Below, one piece after another: positions 28,958 to 40,636 of a stretch of DNA of 50,773 nucleotides. The stretch is taken from contig JAHBMJ010000312.1 in the NCBI GenBank assembly GCA_018398765.1, positions 1 through 50,773 on the forward strand, written 5' to 3'. The notes beneath the pieces were generated by a model. It ran no database searches and had not been told where the DNA came from. It saw only the letters and a list, made by a program, of their open reading frames with translations. This stretch comes from Chromera velia. Taxonomy: Eukaryota; Sar; Chromeraceae. The position numbers were made by a program, and so were the translations under genes. The stretch's first letter is position 1; each line of letters opens with the position of its first letter.

Positions 28958-31252
28958 ATGTCGAGGAGACCTGAGAAGCCCCTTTTGGACGACAAAGACA
29001 AGTAAGCAAACACTGTCAGCACAAGGAAAGAAGTGGTGCACTTCTGAACGGATTTGGCACAGAGGCCGTGCGTCCCTGCATCCGAGATCCCATCCGACTG
29101 CTGCCCTGCATGGCATCGCGCCTGCGGCCGTCTTGAAGGTCTTACTTCTTCTCTCTTTTTCCATTTTCTCCCTTCTCTGCGGGAATCCAGGGAACCAATT
29201 CTTGTCCCCATGGTATCAAAAAAACTCCAACAAGCACCAAGAGTGCAGACTCCCGTGGGTGGGAAGACCAAGAAGCAGGGACCGAACAAGCCAAAGCCGA
29301 CTCCGCCAACTAAACCACACCGCAATGCGTCCAAGACGAAGAAGCCCGTGACTGGAAAAGGAAAGAAGAAGCACACGACAAAGATCCCCAAAGTTCCGCT
29401 TTGCGAAGCATCATCAGCATACACAGAACAGACAGCACCTCGTGACACTTCAGGCCCCGCCCCCTCAACGGCCTTTCCTGATCGGCACGTGATGCGAGAG
29501 CCTTGCCTTCCTCCCTCAAACGGTAACAGAGGAGAGACGAGGCCCCTCTACGCGACTGCTTCCGACACCACAGACTTCACACAGACCCGAAACTACACCA
29601 TCAACCCGCATACGGCCCTTTTCTTCGATTGGTCCGTCAGTGCACTGAAGAATAGGGATGTGGCCGGGTATTCTGGCTACTTCACTCGCTTTTCTCCTCA
29701 CCTGCATGTCGGAGATGCATGAGACACCAAAGGAAGCTTTCCTTCCACAAGTGTTCACGAGTGTCCTCTTATCTGTTACTCTTTGTCTGTATCTGCTTGC
29801 AGGGACGACACCATCCTTCCCACCTCTTGGCTCGAAGCCTCAGGGCTCATCAACTGCAAAAGGCGCCCGCTGACAGAAGAAGAGAACAAGCAGCTTCTTC
29901 GCATCTCCTCTGCTGCTGTGAGTGTCCTCGAACAAGCCTTGGAGGTGGGAGAGGTTGCCATCATCACCAACGCCTCGATGCGATTCTTTCAAGAAAGTTC
30001 CAAGAGGTTCCTCCCACAAGTCGCACAACTGGTCAAGGACAGAAACATAAGGGTCGTCTCCGCAAGAGACACATACCAGAGCATCAGCGCAGATGGACAT
30101 GTCTGGAAGGCAAGTTTGTTCTCATTCTTTCCCGTTTGACCTGCTGACTTGGGATTCTTGTCTGCTGGCTACTCTGCTGCTGTTTTTTGTTTTCTTCTGT
30201 TCATTCTTTTTCCTAGAGAACGCAGAAACTGCGTGTCGGGTCCAGGTGCACTCTGCGGACCCCTCTTCTACGTCCATGGCTGGGCTCATGATATGCATCA
30301 GACTTTCGGGACCTTGGTGCTGTGGTTATATAGCTATGTGATACTGTTTTTGCTCACCTTGAGTCCCTTCCTTCGTTTCCTTCTGCAGGCTCACGCTTTC
30401 AAGAAGGAGCTCGATCGTCTGAGCTCTATCGCTCAGGAGCTGTACCGCCAACAGGCACTGCGAAAGAACAGGCAGTATCAGCAGGGGGGGGGCAAAGAGA
30501 GAATTTCAATGAAGGTGGAAGACAGTCCTCCTTGTGTCGGAATGCGGGAGGCAAAGAACGACAAGGACATTCTCTTGAATCTGGTCTCCTTTGGGGATGG
30601 GGCACCCGAGAGGAGGGGGTTCCTTTGCGCAGCAAGGTGGGTGCGTGGAGGTCCTGAAATGAGAGTACGTCAGCAAGTGAGTGGATGAGTGCGTGCGTGG
30701 GAGAGAGGGGATGAGTAGCTGAGTAGGTAAGTGGGTGAGTCGTTGATTCACGGAATGGATAGGTGAGTGAGTGACTTATTCAGTGAGGAAGTGAGTGAGT
30801 GGGGTTGAGTGAGTGGATGCGTGGGCAAGTGGGTTTCTGGTCGTCTCGTCTTCTCCCTTCTTTCCTTCTTGTCTGTATTCCTTCCTCCCCCCCCCTCTCA
30901 CGCACACAGAGACAAGGAGAGAGGGGAGAGATCTGCTTTCTTTGCGCAGAGTTCTGCTGAGAGCTGCGAGAGATGAAGGAAAAAGGAAAGGAGTAGGACC
31001 AATCATAAGGTGGAAGGCAGTGACCTTTGCACTGGCTATATACACATCTGTATGTCTGTGTCTGCATGCATGTGTACGTATGTGTGCAGAGAAGCGGAAC
31101 GTGTCTGTCCTCTCTATTGGAAAGCTCTGAAGTTTATTTTGAAGCCGGACCCCCAGCAGATCTGCAGGCAGCTCGAGTTCCTATCGGCCTCCCTCTCAGA
31201 CGTTGTCGGCCATCAAGGAAGCATTGATGTGATGTTCGGCGCCAGGCTGTAG
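28958..31252 (+). CDS. HAD-like hydrolase of a protist-conserved family
   Basis: Five exons (28958-29001, 29191-29631, 29803-30109, 30389-30636, 31090-31252) join in phase to about 400 aa. The key junction is intron 2: the GTCCGT donor after FFDW and a TGCAG acceptor before GACGAC build DWDDTILPTSWL, a HAD motif I (DxDxT, residues 161-165). Motif II is IITNAS (about 217). A basic WKAHAFKKEL segment follows across intron 3 (a GC-AG intron), and the acidic motif is LVSFGDG (about 334). The end reads LKFILKPDPQQICRQLEF and stops. This order matches a conserved hypothetical family in protists and algae that I recognise only by pattern. The roughly 145-residue N-terminus is Lys/Pro-rich and disordered. 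Phosphatase activity is likely from the HAD signature; the substrate is unknown. Confidence 0.85.
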
Positions 31253-32825
31253 ACTGCATCATGTAGATTTCATTTCTCTAACAGATCAACTGAATTTTAA
31301 AAAAACAGAAAAGAATGGCAGAATGCTTGCGGGTCGACTGAGGAAGGGAACCCGGGGGGGGGCTTAAGAAAGAATCGGATTGTCTCGTTCGGTTTCAATT
31401 TCAATCATGCAGAGGGGAGGGAAAGAGAGAGAAGTGCCATTGGTTCGTTCATGGGGTCGAGGAAGAAGGGGGGGAAGTATTGACGTGAACTTAATTCCTT
31501 CTGTTGGGGTCTGACTGGGGAGGGGCGTGTGCGTGCCCTCAAGGGGGTTTGTGATGTAGAGGGGGGCGGGACGAATCACGATGGTGGGGAAGAGTGGGTG
31601 CGTTCTATTGACAGACCAGAATTTAATGCTAAGCGGGTGGGGGAGATCCGCAGGTCAAATTTTAAATTGGAGCAGTAGAGCTGCCAACAACATTCTGTAC
31701 AGTTCGCGAAAGGGAACGACGCCGTTGTGTTTCCCTCTACTCTCAAGACATGGCTGCAATCGTTGCAAGTCAAAGGTGCATGTCTCGTTGGACATCTGTG
31801 AACTTGTGACCGAACACAGACACACAAAGAGACGAAATGCTCGAGGTTGATTTGGAAATTTTACGTACGTGCTGTTCGCGTGTGCACGCCCGTGATGCGA
31901 AAAGTGCCTGTGATCACATGTGGAGTGCTGTGTGAAGGAAAGTATGGTCATCGCAACGTCTGACTGATGGACTGAAAGCTGTAGCTGCTCTACATGCATG
32001 CTCATCACATCGTGGCCTTCCTTTTTTCTCTGTTGCGTTTTCACAAGCAAGGAATCTCCTCCTTCTCTTCCGTCTCTCTTCCTCTTTCGGCCATTCGTCA
32101 GGATTGATATCATCCGTCTCTCTCGATTGGCTTCTCCTGACCTCAAAACATTCATTCGATCGCCTGCGCATTCAACATGAAAGGACGTTGACGATGTGCA
32201 GGGGGGGGGGGNGGGGGGGGGGGGTGTCTTGTCTTGAAGAATTTGAATTTATATGTCTGTCTGATTTCTTCGACCAAAACGGAATTAAGAAAGCAGAATT
32301 AATTCGACCTGCATGCAGAATTAAGCGAACTTTTGTAACCCGAATGAATAAATTGAAGCACGCAGCCAGCCCATGCAGAAAGGAAAGGGGGCCCTGTGGT
32401 CCGAGCTAGGTCTCTGAATTCTCCCTGCATGAATGCAGTGCTGCTCGCTTCAGCAAATGGTCCATGCATGCAGGCATTGTACCTCTCCACTCTGTGAACA
32501 TCAATCAAGCACTGCAGCGTCTGTGTTTGTTTTTCTTTCTTTCTGTCCACTCGGTCTGGAGTAATATCGATATGTCGGCATGCATTCTTTCCTCTCTCTG
32601 CATGCCTCTGAGGCTTCTTTCTCACTTCCCTCTGACAGAAGTCAAATGCAGGAGCCTAGCTGTCAGTTGAGCGCCTGTCGGACTGACTGCCACTGGGGCA
32701 AGTGAGTGACAGGGGCGGGAGAGGGAAAGAAAATGAACCGGGGCGTGAGGGTGTGGGGGAAGCATGAAGAAGAGAGCTTGAAGAGCTCATTGCATGATTC
32801 TACTAGAGTTTGAATTTATGGGGAG
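31253..32825. other. Intergenic DNA with a G-run assembly gap
   Basis: No gene is supported. A single N at 32212 inside a G homopolymer marks an unresolved base. Confidence 0.5.
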
Positions 32826-32897
32826 GCAAGGAAGGAAGGAAGGAAGGAAGGAAGGGAGGGAGGGAGGGAGGGAGGAAGGGAGAGAGGGAAGGAGGGA
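32826..32897. repeat. GGAA/GGGA microsatellite
   Basis: Tandem GGAA units changing to GGGA units. Confidence 0.9.
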
Positions 32898-33552
32898 GAT
32901 GATTCCTAAGGGAAGAGCCCAAACAGAATTCGGTTCGCTGCCAGGAGGCATCAACAATTGTTTTCAATCCCAAATCTGCACATGTATTCAAGAACCAACC
33001 TCATGCGTCTTGAGAACGCAATCCGATGTTCACACTTAAGGAAGTTCGATTCGATTCGAAAAGCAAAAAAAAACGAGCCACGGTCGATTCTGAGATTGAC
33101 TCAATCACCTTGGACTGCGTTTTTGCTTTTTCTCTGGCTACAGCTTTCTTCAACCTGCAGCTCGGCAAAACTGCTTGGCTAACTCTGAGCACGCTTGATT
33201 CGGTGTTTTTGAAGTTTTCAACATATTCCTCTCCTAGTTCCTCTCATTGAGTTTATGTCTGACACTGTCCTTGTTTGACCGCGCTGTTTTCAATTTCCAA
33301 CTTTCCAATTACAGTGCAGAGTCACACTGCAGACTCAGAGACCTAGCTGCCAACCTAGCTGCCAACGCGTAGCGCCGGTGGCGGTTTAGAGTTTCAATCA
33401 ACAGCTAGCAAAGAAATCAGCAATTTAATTGGTATCAGCTATTGAATTAATCTAGGAATTAATCATCTATTCTAAGGTCCGTAACGTGGGGGGGTTTAAC
33501 GAACAACGTTCAATTTTAGGTTAAATTATTAATTGTCTAAGCATTGAACTTA
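32898..33552. other. Intergenic DNA
   Basis: AT-rich towards its right end. Short open frames only, none protein-like. Confidence 0.4.
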
Positions 33553-33560
33553 CCTTTCTT

Positions 33561-34112
33561 ACACTTGGACTTTAAGAGTTACCCGGATAGCGCAGTAACT
33601 TTATGGTCCACGACCCCCTAAAGTTACCGTACTTTAGTAACTTTCACAAATGCCCCAAAGTTACTAAAGTTTAGTAGGAAAGCTATGTTATCATAATATA
33701 TCATAATGAAACTAGTGTTTACACCGTCTTTTAAACTAAAGTGACACTGTTTTAACATGTTTTCTCTACTTTAGATATGCAGTAAAATGATTTAAAGCTG
33801 CAATCAGTTCAATATTTTAAATTAGTTGAAACATTTTTAATACTTTACTATAGGCTACTAATACCGTCACTTCAGAGGCTTTTTTGAGGCCATCATCCAT
33901 GATTCAGTGCCAGACTCATCGACGAATCATCATGCTTAAACAGTGCTTCTTTAGACCTTTGGATGCAGATTTACTGGCCGGGTCTTGACTGCACCATCAC
34001 TGCGGAAAAATTCGGTCCAAAATTGAGCCCGACAGTCACCAACTCTAGTCACCAACTATGACGTTTAGCCGTCACAGACAGTCTGAGACAGACAGACAGA
34101 CAAACAGACACC

Positions 34113-34145
<33 letters not shown>

Positions 34146-34559
34146 CTGTGTGAATACACCCCTTTACAGAGGCGAATGCGGACCACTTTCTTGTATAGAA
34201 GTTCTTGTTCATCTGTCATGATCTCTATTTTGAATCACTACATCAATAAAAGAGTGCCTTATAGTGTCTTATACGCTGTTTTGTAGTCACTATAAGCTTA
34301 AACTTAGTATATACTTTCACTTGTAGAGAAAAAGACGAGGAGACAGGAAGTATAACGGTTCTTAACTATGCGGAGACGCGTGGGAACAACCCCGAAAAGT
34401 CTTTGAACATGGCATAGAAAAAAGTAAAATTATGGTAACTTAACCTCTAGCTCTAGCAGGTTAAAAAAAAGCCGTCGGTAACCCATAAAAAGTTACGTAA
34501 TTCTAGTAACACGACTTTTTTGCAAAAGTTCTTTAGCAACTCTTAAGGTCCAAGTGTAA
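33561..34559. mobile_element. Inverted-repeat element with 8-9 bp target duplication
   Basis: The left end (33561-33582, ACACTTGGACTTTAAGAGTT...) and the reverse complement of the right end (34536-34558) match with two differences over about 22 bp. CCTTTCTT occurs directly outside both ends (33553-33560 and 34560-34567), as expected for a target-site duplication. Subterminal TAACTTT/AAAGTTA motifs recur. The roughly 1-kb interior contains a GACA microsatellite and no transposase. An 8-9 bp duplication fits hAT- or Mutator-type transposition; the family is not determined. Confidence 0.65.
34081..34146. repeat. GACA microsatellite
   Basis: Imperfect GACA/CAGA run inside the preceding inverted-repeat element. 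Confidence 0.9.
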
Positions 34560-34897
34560 CCTTTCTTGTATGGGCTTTCTATTGCTGAATTCTAGAATCG
34601 ATCGCAACAATTTCTCTTTAATTTTCATAATTTTGAAATTCCTTGCAATTAAAACAAATAGAGTGGGAATCTGGGATTTTCAAGTTATTTATGCAAGCGC
34701 TTTCCAGCTAAGACCAACCATGTATGAGATACTACATGAAATAAACGTGGCCATAGTGTAAACTAAGGTGTAAAACAAACCAAAATTGATGTTAGTGGCT
34801 GTATATGCTAGTACATATGCTAGCGTGTACATATTTTTTGTATCTTGCATGAACATGGGCTGCTGGGAGCACGGCTCCACTTTAGCAAAGCCAACTT

Positions 34898-34927
34898 CAT
34901 TCATTCATTCATTCATTCATTCATTCA
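34898..34927. repeat. ATTC microsatellite
   Basis: Perfect ATTC tetranucleotide run. Confidence 0.9.
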
Positions 34928-35074
34928 TCAAAACTGATCTAAAAACTGATATTAAACTGACAGCAACAAATACTCACTAGAAATAAGCAGTCTAGTAGTC
35001 AGAAGTACAAAAGAATTAAAAACATTGAATTAGAATGGTTCTTTTTGGTTATCTTTCTAGTTATCTTTTTGGAT

Positions 35075-35729
35075 CAGGGTATAGAAAGTAGGTTAAAACC
35101 TAAACCTAACCGACCTGGCAGTCAAATTAACCTAGGTTAGGTTAAACCTAACCTGATTTAACCGCGGCGGCCGGCCTAGCAGCCGGTCTGCACCGTGTAA
35201 GAGCATGAAGGCGTCCCCAACCGGTTTCTGCATATAAAAAAAAAATGCATGCATGCATTTATCACAAAAACGGCTGCTCAATTGATCTTCGATCTTGTAG
35301 ATCCACATATGAATAGCATGATCAGAGTGATCGTACAGAACGTGTGGCAATTCGAGTCACTGACTGATCTATAAGAGGAGAGCGCAGGCAAAGATTGAGG
35401 GAACAGACATGTCGGGACAGGAAAAGAAAGACGGAAAGTGGAGGGAGTAGATAGACATTGATAGTGTATATTTATTATGATTTGTGTATATGATGGTATA
35501 TTTTTACTATGAATTTATGATTAGTATAAGTACTAGACTACTAGTGAGTCATAGTGACTGTCTATTAATTGTACTAGTCTACTATCCGGGGGGGCTTCGC
35601 CCCCCTAGACCCCACTATGGAAGCGAAACCTGGTTTAACCTAAAAAACCTTGTTTAACCTACTTTAACCCAAACCTACAGCCTCAATACCTAACCTAACC
35701 TTTTAACATAACCCACTTTCCATACCCTA
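35075..35729. mobile_element. hAT-like non-autonomous element
   Basis: The left end begins CAGGGTATAGAAAGTAGGTT and the right end, in reverse complement, TAGGGTATGGAAAGTGGGTT. The 8-bp sequence TTTTGGAT flanks both sides (35067-35074 and 35730-35737). An 8-bp target duplication with CAGGG/TAGGG termini is characteristic of hAT transposons. The interior (655 bp) has AACCTA-rich subterminal palindromes and a G-run/C-run hairpin near 35587-35610, with no transposase frame. Confidence 0.75.
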
Positions 35730-35737
35730 TTTTGGAT

Positions 35738-36411
35738 AGACTTTTCTCTTAGCATTTGAATCACATTAGGGATCATATTGTGAACTAGATTGTGAATTAA
35801 TCTAAGCGTGAACGGTCTAGTATAGTCATAGGAGGAGTTATTTGTCATTCACATTACACTTGAGAGACAACTGGATGGATTAAATCCCTGATAGTCTATT
35901 TATTCCGCCTTATAGATCCATTCATGCAATTATCGTTAGTCCAAAAACATACGGCGGTGCTTATATTTGCTCGTACTGTTTCTTATGCAATTACATCATA
36001 TACGACACCTCAATTTTTTAGTGCTAGAATCGTCTGAATTGCTTAAAGACTCAACGGGTTAAGTATTAAATTCCTTTCATTCAAATGACCACACCGGCTT
36101 CTTCTTCCTTCAGTTTGTATTGTTTGTTCTTTTTGCAGTGATGTTTTCTATCTTTTGAGTTTTTGTTTTCCTTCTCATTTAAATGGAGTTAAGCTACCAA
36201 AAGAACTTTAATTGGACGGAGAGCGCCAGCGGAGAATTACTGCTTCTTCACGATGAAACCGAAACGTGTCGCAAATAGGGGTTTGATGCAGCTGCAAACA
36301 AATCACACACTTAAAATCAGCTAGTTTCTGCGGAAAGAAGGCAGAAATTGTGCTCAAAATACCCGCTTCACACTCAAGAAATGTAAAAAGAGAACACAAA
36401 TATACATCTCT
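35738..36411. other. AT-rich intergenic DNA
   Basis: No coding or RNA feature is supported. Confidence 0.45.
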
Positions 36412-36420
36412 CTCTCACAC

Positions 36421-36452
<32 letters not shown>

Positions 36453-36793
36453 TCACTCTTTCAGTCTCTCACTCTCTCACTCTCACTCTCACTCTCGCTC
36501 TCGTACTCTCGCACACTCTCACTCTCACACTCTCGCACTCACTCACCCTCTCACTCACTCTCTCACTCACTCACTCACTCACTCACTCACTCACATGCTC
36601 ACTCACTCACATGCTCACTCACTCACTCACTCACTCACTCGCTTACTCACTCACTCATTCACTCACTCACTCACTCACTCACTCACTCGCTTACTCACTC
36701 ACTCATGCAGTCACTCACTCACTCACTCACTCGCTTACTCACTCACTCACTCACTCACTCACTCACCACGCAGGAGAGAGAGGGGGGGAAAGA

Positions 36794-36833
<40 letters not shown>

Positions 36834-36850
36834 AAGAAAGAAAGAGAGAG
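36412..36850. repeat. CA, CACT and GA microsatellite block
   Basis: A short (CA)n is followed by a long interrupted (CACT)n up to about 36768 and then (GA)n to about 36850. Long Leu-Thr-His-Ser open frames here are artefacts of the repeat. Confidence 0.95.
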
Positions 36851-36930
36851 ATTCGGAAATGGAGGGGAGACAAATTAGAGGAAAAGAGCAGCGGGAGATA
36901 GAAGAAGAAACACCTTCCCTTCCCGCGAGG

Positions 36931-37631
36931 ATGGCTGACAAACCTCCCACGGCGACGTGAGTCTTCATCTGAACAGGGTTGGGAGCTGCAGGCGGAATGA
37001 ATGCAACGGGAGAAACCTCTTTCCTAATGAAATGCAATGGGAGAAATCTTTTTCCTAATGAAATGCAATGGGAGAAATCTTTTTCCTAATGAAATGCAAT
37101 GGGAGAAATCTTTTTCCTAATGAAAAGCGCTCTTCATTATGAAAACCAGTCTGTTTTCAGCAACAAGACTTCAGAATCGAGTCAGGATCTTCCCAAAGTC
37201 AACGGGAAATTCGTGAGTGAGTGAATAAGTGATTGAGGAGTGAGTGAGTCAGGGAGGTGTCTGAAGATTCCTTTCTGACTGTCTGAAGGCAGCCCATGCC
37301 ACGGGCTTCAGCTCAGTACAAGAAGTGACGTTTGTGTCAGCACAAAGCTAGGATGGCTGAGGATACAACTATGGACAGACAGGTGCATTCAGCAACGAAG
37401 AAGGATTGAAGGATTGAAGGAAGGAAAGAAGGAACGAAAAAACGAATGAAGGAAGCAAGGAAGCGAAGAAACAGAAGAAGAAAAGAAGAAAGAAAGGAAG
37501 GAAGGGGGAGGTGGGACACACAGGGAAAAAGAGAACAAAGAGAGCAGACGGTCGACTCACTGTCCAGACTTGTGATTGTGTAGTTTTGAGGCTCTGCATG
37601 CAGAAAGAAGTTCGAGACAATTAAGCGAGAA

Positions 37632-37672
<41 letters not shown>

Positions 37673-38208
37673 GAGAGAACGAATGTTACGACAGGAATGC
37701 GCGCTTTGTGAATGCATGCACCTTTAAATCAATCCCACGAACACTCAAGTGTTCGATTTAGACCTTCCTTTTAATCTCTCGAGAGAGCCCTCCGACAAAT
37801 GAAAGAACGTCTCTCTCTCCTGACAGAGTCTGAAGTGAACGCAGTCGACCCGACGGACACAGACAGAGAAGATAATGGCTCAATTTTCTTGGGGGTCTGA
37901 AAGAGGCTCGTTGGTCACATCCGTTATCGGAAGTCATTCGGGCAACGCGTGATCGAGTCGCAGGCCTGTCGAAATGATGTTGTTTTGTTTTGTTTTGGTA
38001 TCGAATAAATTTCCTTGTTTTTCTTGAGAGTTCTTCATACTCAAAAGAAGTCAAGTAGGCATTTGATTCTTTTCTATCATTCGGCTGTGGGGTCCTCATA
38101 AATCAGCTGTTGTGAGACCTCAGACGTCATTTGCCTTCCCTCTCTCTGCAGAATTTGACTGAAGCAAAAGAGAGGGACATGCAGCAAAGACAAGAGTCGC
38201 CTGGCTGA
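36931..38208 (+). CDS. Possible small three-exon gene (about 44 aa)
   Basis: Weak prediction from splice logic only. An ATG at 36931 opens MADKPPTA and reaches a GTGAGT donor at 36957. A TTTTCAG acceptor leads to exon 37161-37212, which ends at GTGAGTGAG. A CTCTCTCTGCAG acceptor opens 38152-38208, ending in TGA. The phases agree, and the product would be hydrophilic (MADKPPTATNKTSESSQ...). No homology is recognised. The short length and long introns crossing microsatellites make it doubtful; it could be the start of a longer gene or chance. Confidence 0.2.
36997..37125. repeat. 31-bp minisatellite, about four copies
   Basis: Tandem units of about 31 bp containing ATGCAATGGGAGAAATC and TTCCTAATGAA. 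The last three copies are almost identical and the first is diverged. Confidence 0.9.
37626..37668. repeat. GA microsatellite
   Basis: Nearly pure (GA)n. Confidence 0.9.
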
Positions 38209-39153
38209 CCTGCCACTTGGGTGACCTGTACTGGCGGGGGCTCTGCAGGCATGCAGGCACAAAGAAGGAAAGTAAGTAAGGAGAATTAATTGCTCCACAC
38301 GTTTCATTCAACACGCGGCACAAATGTATGTGTATGACGGTGTGTGTATGTCCTGTAACGAAGGAGGTGCTGAAGAAGCACGCTCTTTTTGCATTGAACG
38401 ATCCTTTAAGAAGAGCTGGCAACCCCGTCAAGGCGAAAGGAGGGATGTCTATGTAATGGTACCAATGCGTGTAGGTCTTTTTGCATTCAGTATGCACATA
38501 AAACTTCAGATCATGAGACCCGTCGAAAGCTAACTTGAGAATGCGCAGAGTGTCCTTGTCGGGCATGTCAGGCAAACGGCAAATTTCATGTACAGTTTGT
38601 TTTGCTCTCTAGTGATTGCTCCAGACAGTCAGGCAAGCCGTGATTTCCATCGAGAGATCCATCTTCGTTGCATCACAGGCCTGAAGCATGCGTCCCCATT
38701 TTATTTCTGTGGGCCGCTTTCTAAAGCTCCGTCTCCTCCCTTCTCTCTCTTCATTGGAAGGGTGTCAGATCAAAAGGCAATGACTGACGGTGAAGCTCGG
38801 TCACCATGATTGGAGGGGGCTCTGCAACAGACAAAAGCAATTAATTGGGGGAGGCAAAATGGGACAAGTGAAGGGGTTGCAAGGACCGCACGCACGACGG
38901 CACACAAGGGAAAATTCCGCATAGCAACACAAAACGGCCGGAGTTGTATGTCTCGATTACTTGACCGACCCCGCGGGAATGACAGGGGGTGCATGCAGAT
39001 TTACTCCCATGGAAAACAGGGGGATTCAAAGAGAGAGGATCGAAATTGATCGACACGCACACGGAAGGACGGACAATATTTCTGTCTTTTCCCTTTTTTG
39101 AGGAACACTATGCACAGACGCAGAAGAGCACCGGCAGGCGTGCAAAAACGCAA

Positions 39154-39402
39154 ACAGGCAGGTAGGCAGGCAGATACACAACAGAAAGCTTTCAAGGCAG
39201 AAAGGCAGACAGACGGACAGAAAGACAGGCGAACAGACTGCCAAGGTACATAGGGAGACAGGCGAGCAAACAGACAGACAGGCAGACAAACAAACAGAAA
39301 AACAGAGAGACAAACAGACAAACAGACAAACAGACAGACAGACAAACAGACAAACAGGCAGACAAACAGACACACAGACAAATAGACAGAGCAGCAGGCA
39401 GG
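39154..39402. repeat. CAGACA/CAGG microsatellite
   Basis: Interrupted GACA/GGCA repeat that gives long Cys-Val-Leu frames on the minus strand. Confidence 0.9.
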
Positions 39403-40331
39403 CGCACAAACAATGAGCCTTATTTAGAATCGAATCATGGCGTAAATTGACTGACGAACTATCCGTTGGATGAGTACAGGAGGCGGTCCTGCAGGACATC
39501 ACAAATCAGTAAAGAAAGAAATCAGTGAAGCCCCGATGACTATCTACGAAATACGTCATGAGCTGAAAGCAGGTATGGAGAAAGAAACCCTCTTGCAGTC
39601 CACAGGAATCTCTCCCCACCCTTACGGAAGGAAAAGAATTCGGAGGACAAACTAAGAAAGAAACCATGCAGCACTTCTGATTGGCCCCCAGCGAAAGATT
39701 AAAAAGTGCTCGCGAGGCTCGCTCCGACAATGCCAGACAGAGGCCCCCGATGCAATTGGAAGGAAACTTTCGGAAAAGCAGAGAAGCACAGTTTGCCGGA
39801 TGGAGAATCAAACTGACTTGCGAGACGGCGAATGTAGACGGGAGGGGCATCTGCACAGATTTCGACAGTGAGAGAAAGACCGCATCTGCTGAGAAGACTG
39901 TTGACAGTGATGTTCTCAAGAGAAATGTTCAGGTGGGGTAGGTCTGTTTCCAAAATGGGCGAGAGGAGGCGGAAAGTCTCCTTTAGAGTTGTGTTCTGGC
40001 TTTCTCGATCATTTTGCCAATTCATGTGAGACTCAAAGAAAGCGGAATGCCCGCAAGAGAGAATTGAAAAGGGGTGTAGTTCACAGTTTATTTGTTCAAG
40101 TTTCGACAGGGTTCTTGGAGTCTACGGTATGGTAAAGTTTTTTTTCGTGTGTAAGTTCTGGACATTTCCTTTCCGTTGTCCGGGGTGACGTCAACACTCT
40201 GCTTGATACCAGCATGAAGCACGGAACGTTGCCCAATGTACTCACGTGCGACGCTGTGAAGGTAGACGGGATCCAGTTCTGCAGAGAAGAGGAAGGAGGA
40301 TGGAAGCACCACACTCGTGTGTGTGCGTGTG

Positions 40332-40345
40332 NNNNNNNNNNNNNN
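40332..40345. other. Assembly gap (N run)
   Basis: Fourteen N flanked by a GTGT run and a G homopolymer. The true length is unknown. Confidence 0.98.
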
Positions 40346-40636
40346 GGGGGGGGGGGGGGGAGAAGGCGCGAGCGCGTTGTATATCTACGTCCCTGCGCCA
40401 CTGTTTTATCTGCCTGCCTGCCTGCCTGCCTGTCCTCTCTCCTGTCTGCATGTACATTTGCATGGCTGTGTTAGTTTGTGTGCGTGTAAGTATCTGACAG
40501 AGGCGTCGGAGGGGGGGGGGAGTAAATGAAGCAAAATGAGTTGAAATTGACTCACTTGCAACTGAGTGCACAGTCCCCCTGGGAGTGAAGCCACTCAGTG
40601 CAGGTGTTGAGGCTGTCAAGTCGTCATTCTCGAGGT

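Larger units (their letters stand above)
37561..40636 (-). other. Exon-like islands of an unresolved minus-strand gene
   Basis: Several short minus-strand segments are bounded by TGCAG acceptors and GTGAGT donors with matching phase 1 at both ends: 40556-40636 (81 nt, DLENDDLTASTPALSG...), 40246-40278 (33 nt, LDPVYLHSVA) and 37561-37593 (33 nt, PQNYTITSLD). Longer open frames between them (39699-40025, containing LPHLNISLENITVNSLLSRC, and 38120-38575, containing LRILKLAFDGSHDLKFYVH) look protein-like but could not be joined. A 14-N gap at 40332-40345 lies inside. No family is recognised. Confidence 0.3.

Noticed and set aside
29632-29667. Longer exon 2 of the HAD-like gene ending at GCCGG|GTATTC
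   Set aside because: Also in phase, but it would separate FFDW from DDT and destroy the HAD motif; the GTCCGT donor at 29632 restores it.
36350-36901. Long Leu-Thr-His-Ser reading frame
   Set aside because: Entirely encoded by CACT/CA/GA microsatellite.
39001-39502. Cys/Leu/Val-rich minus-strand frames resembling membrane proteins
   Set aside because: Produced by GACA repeats.
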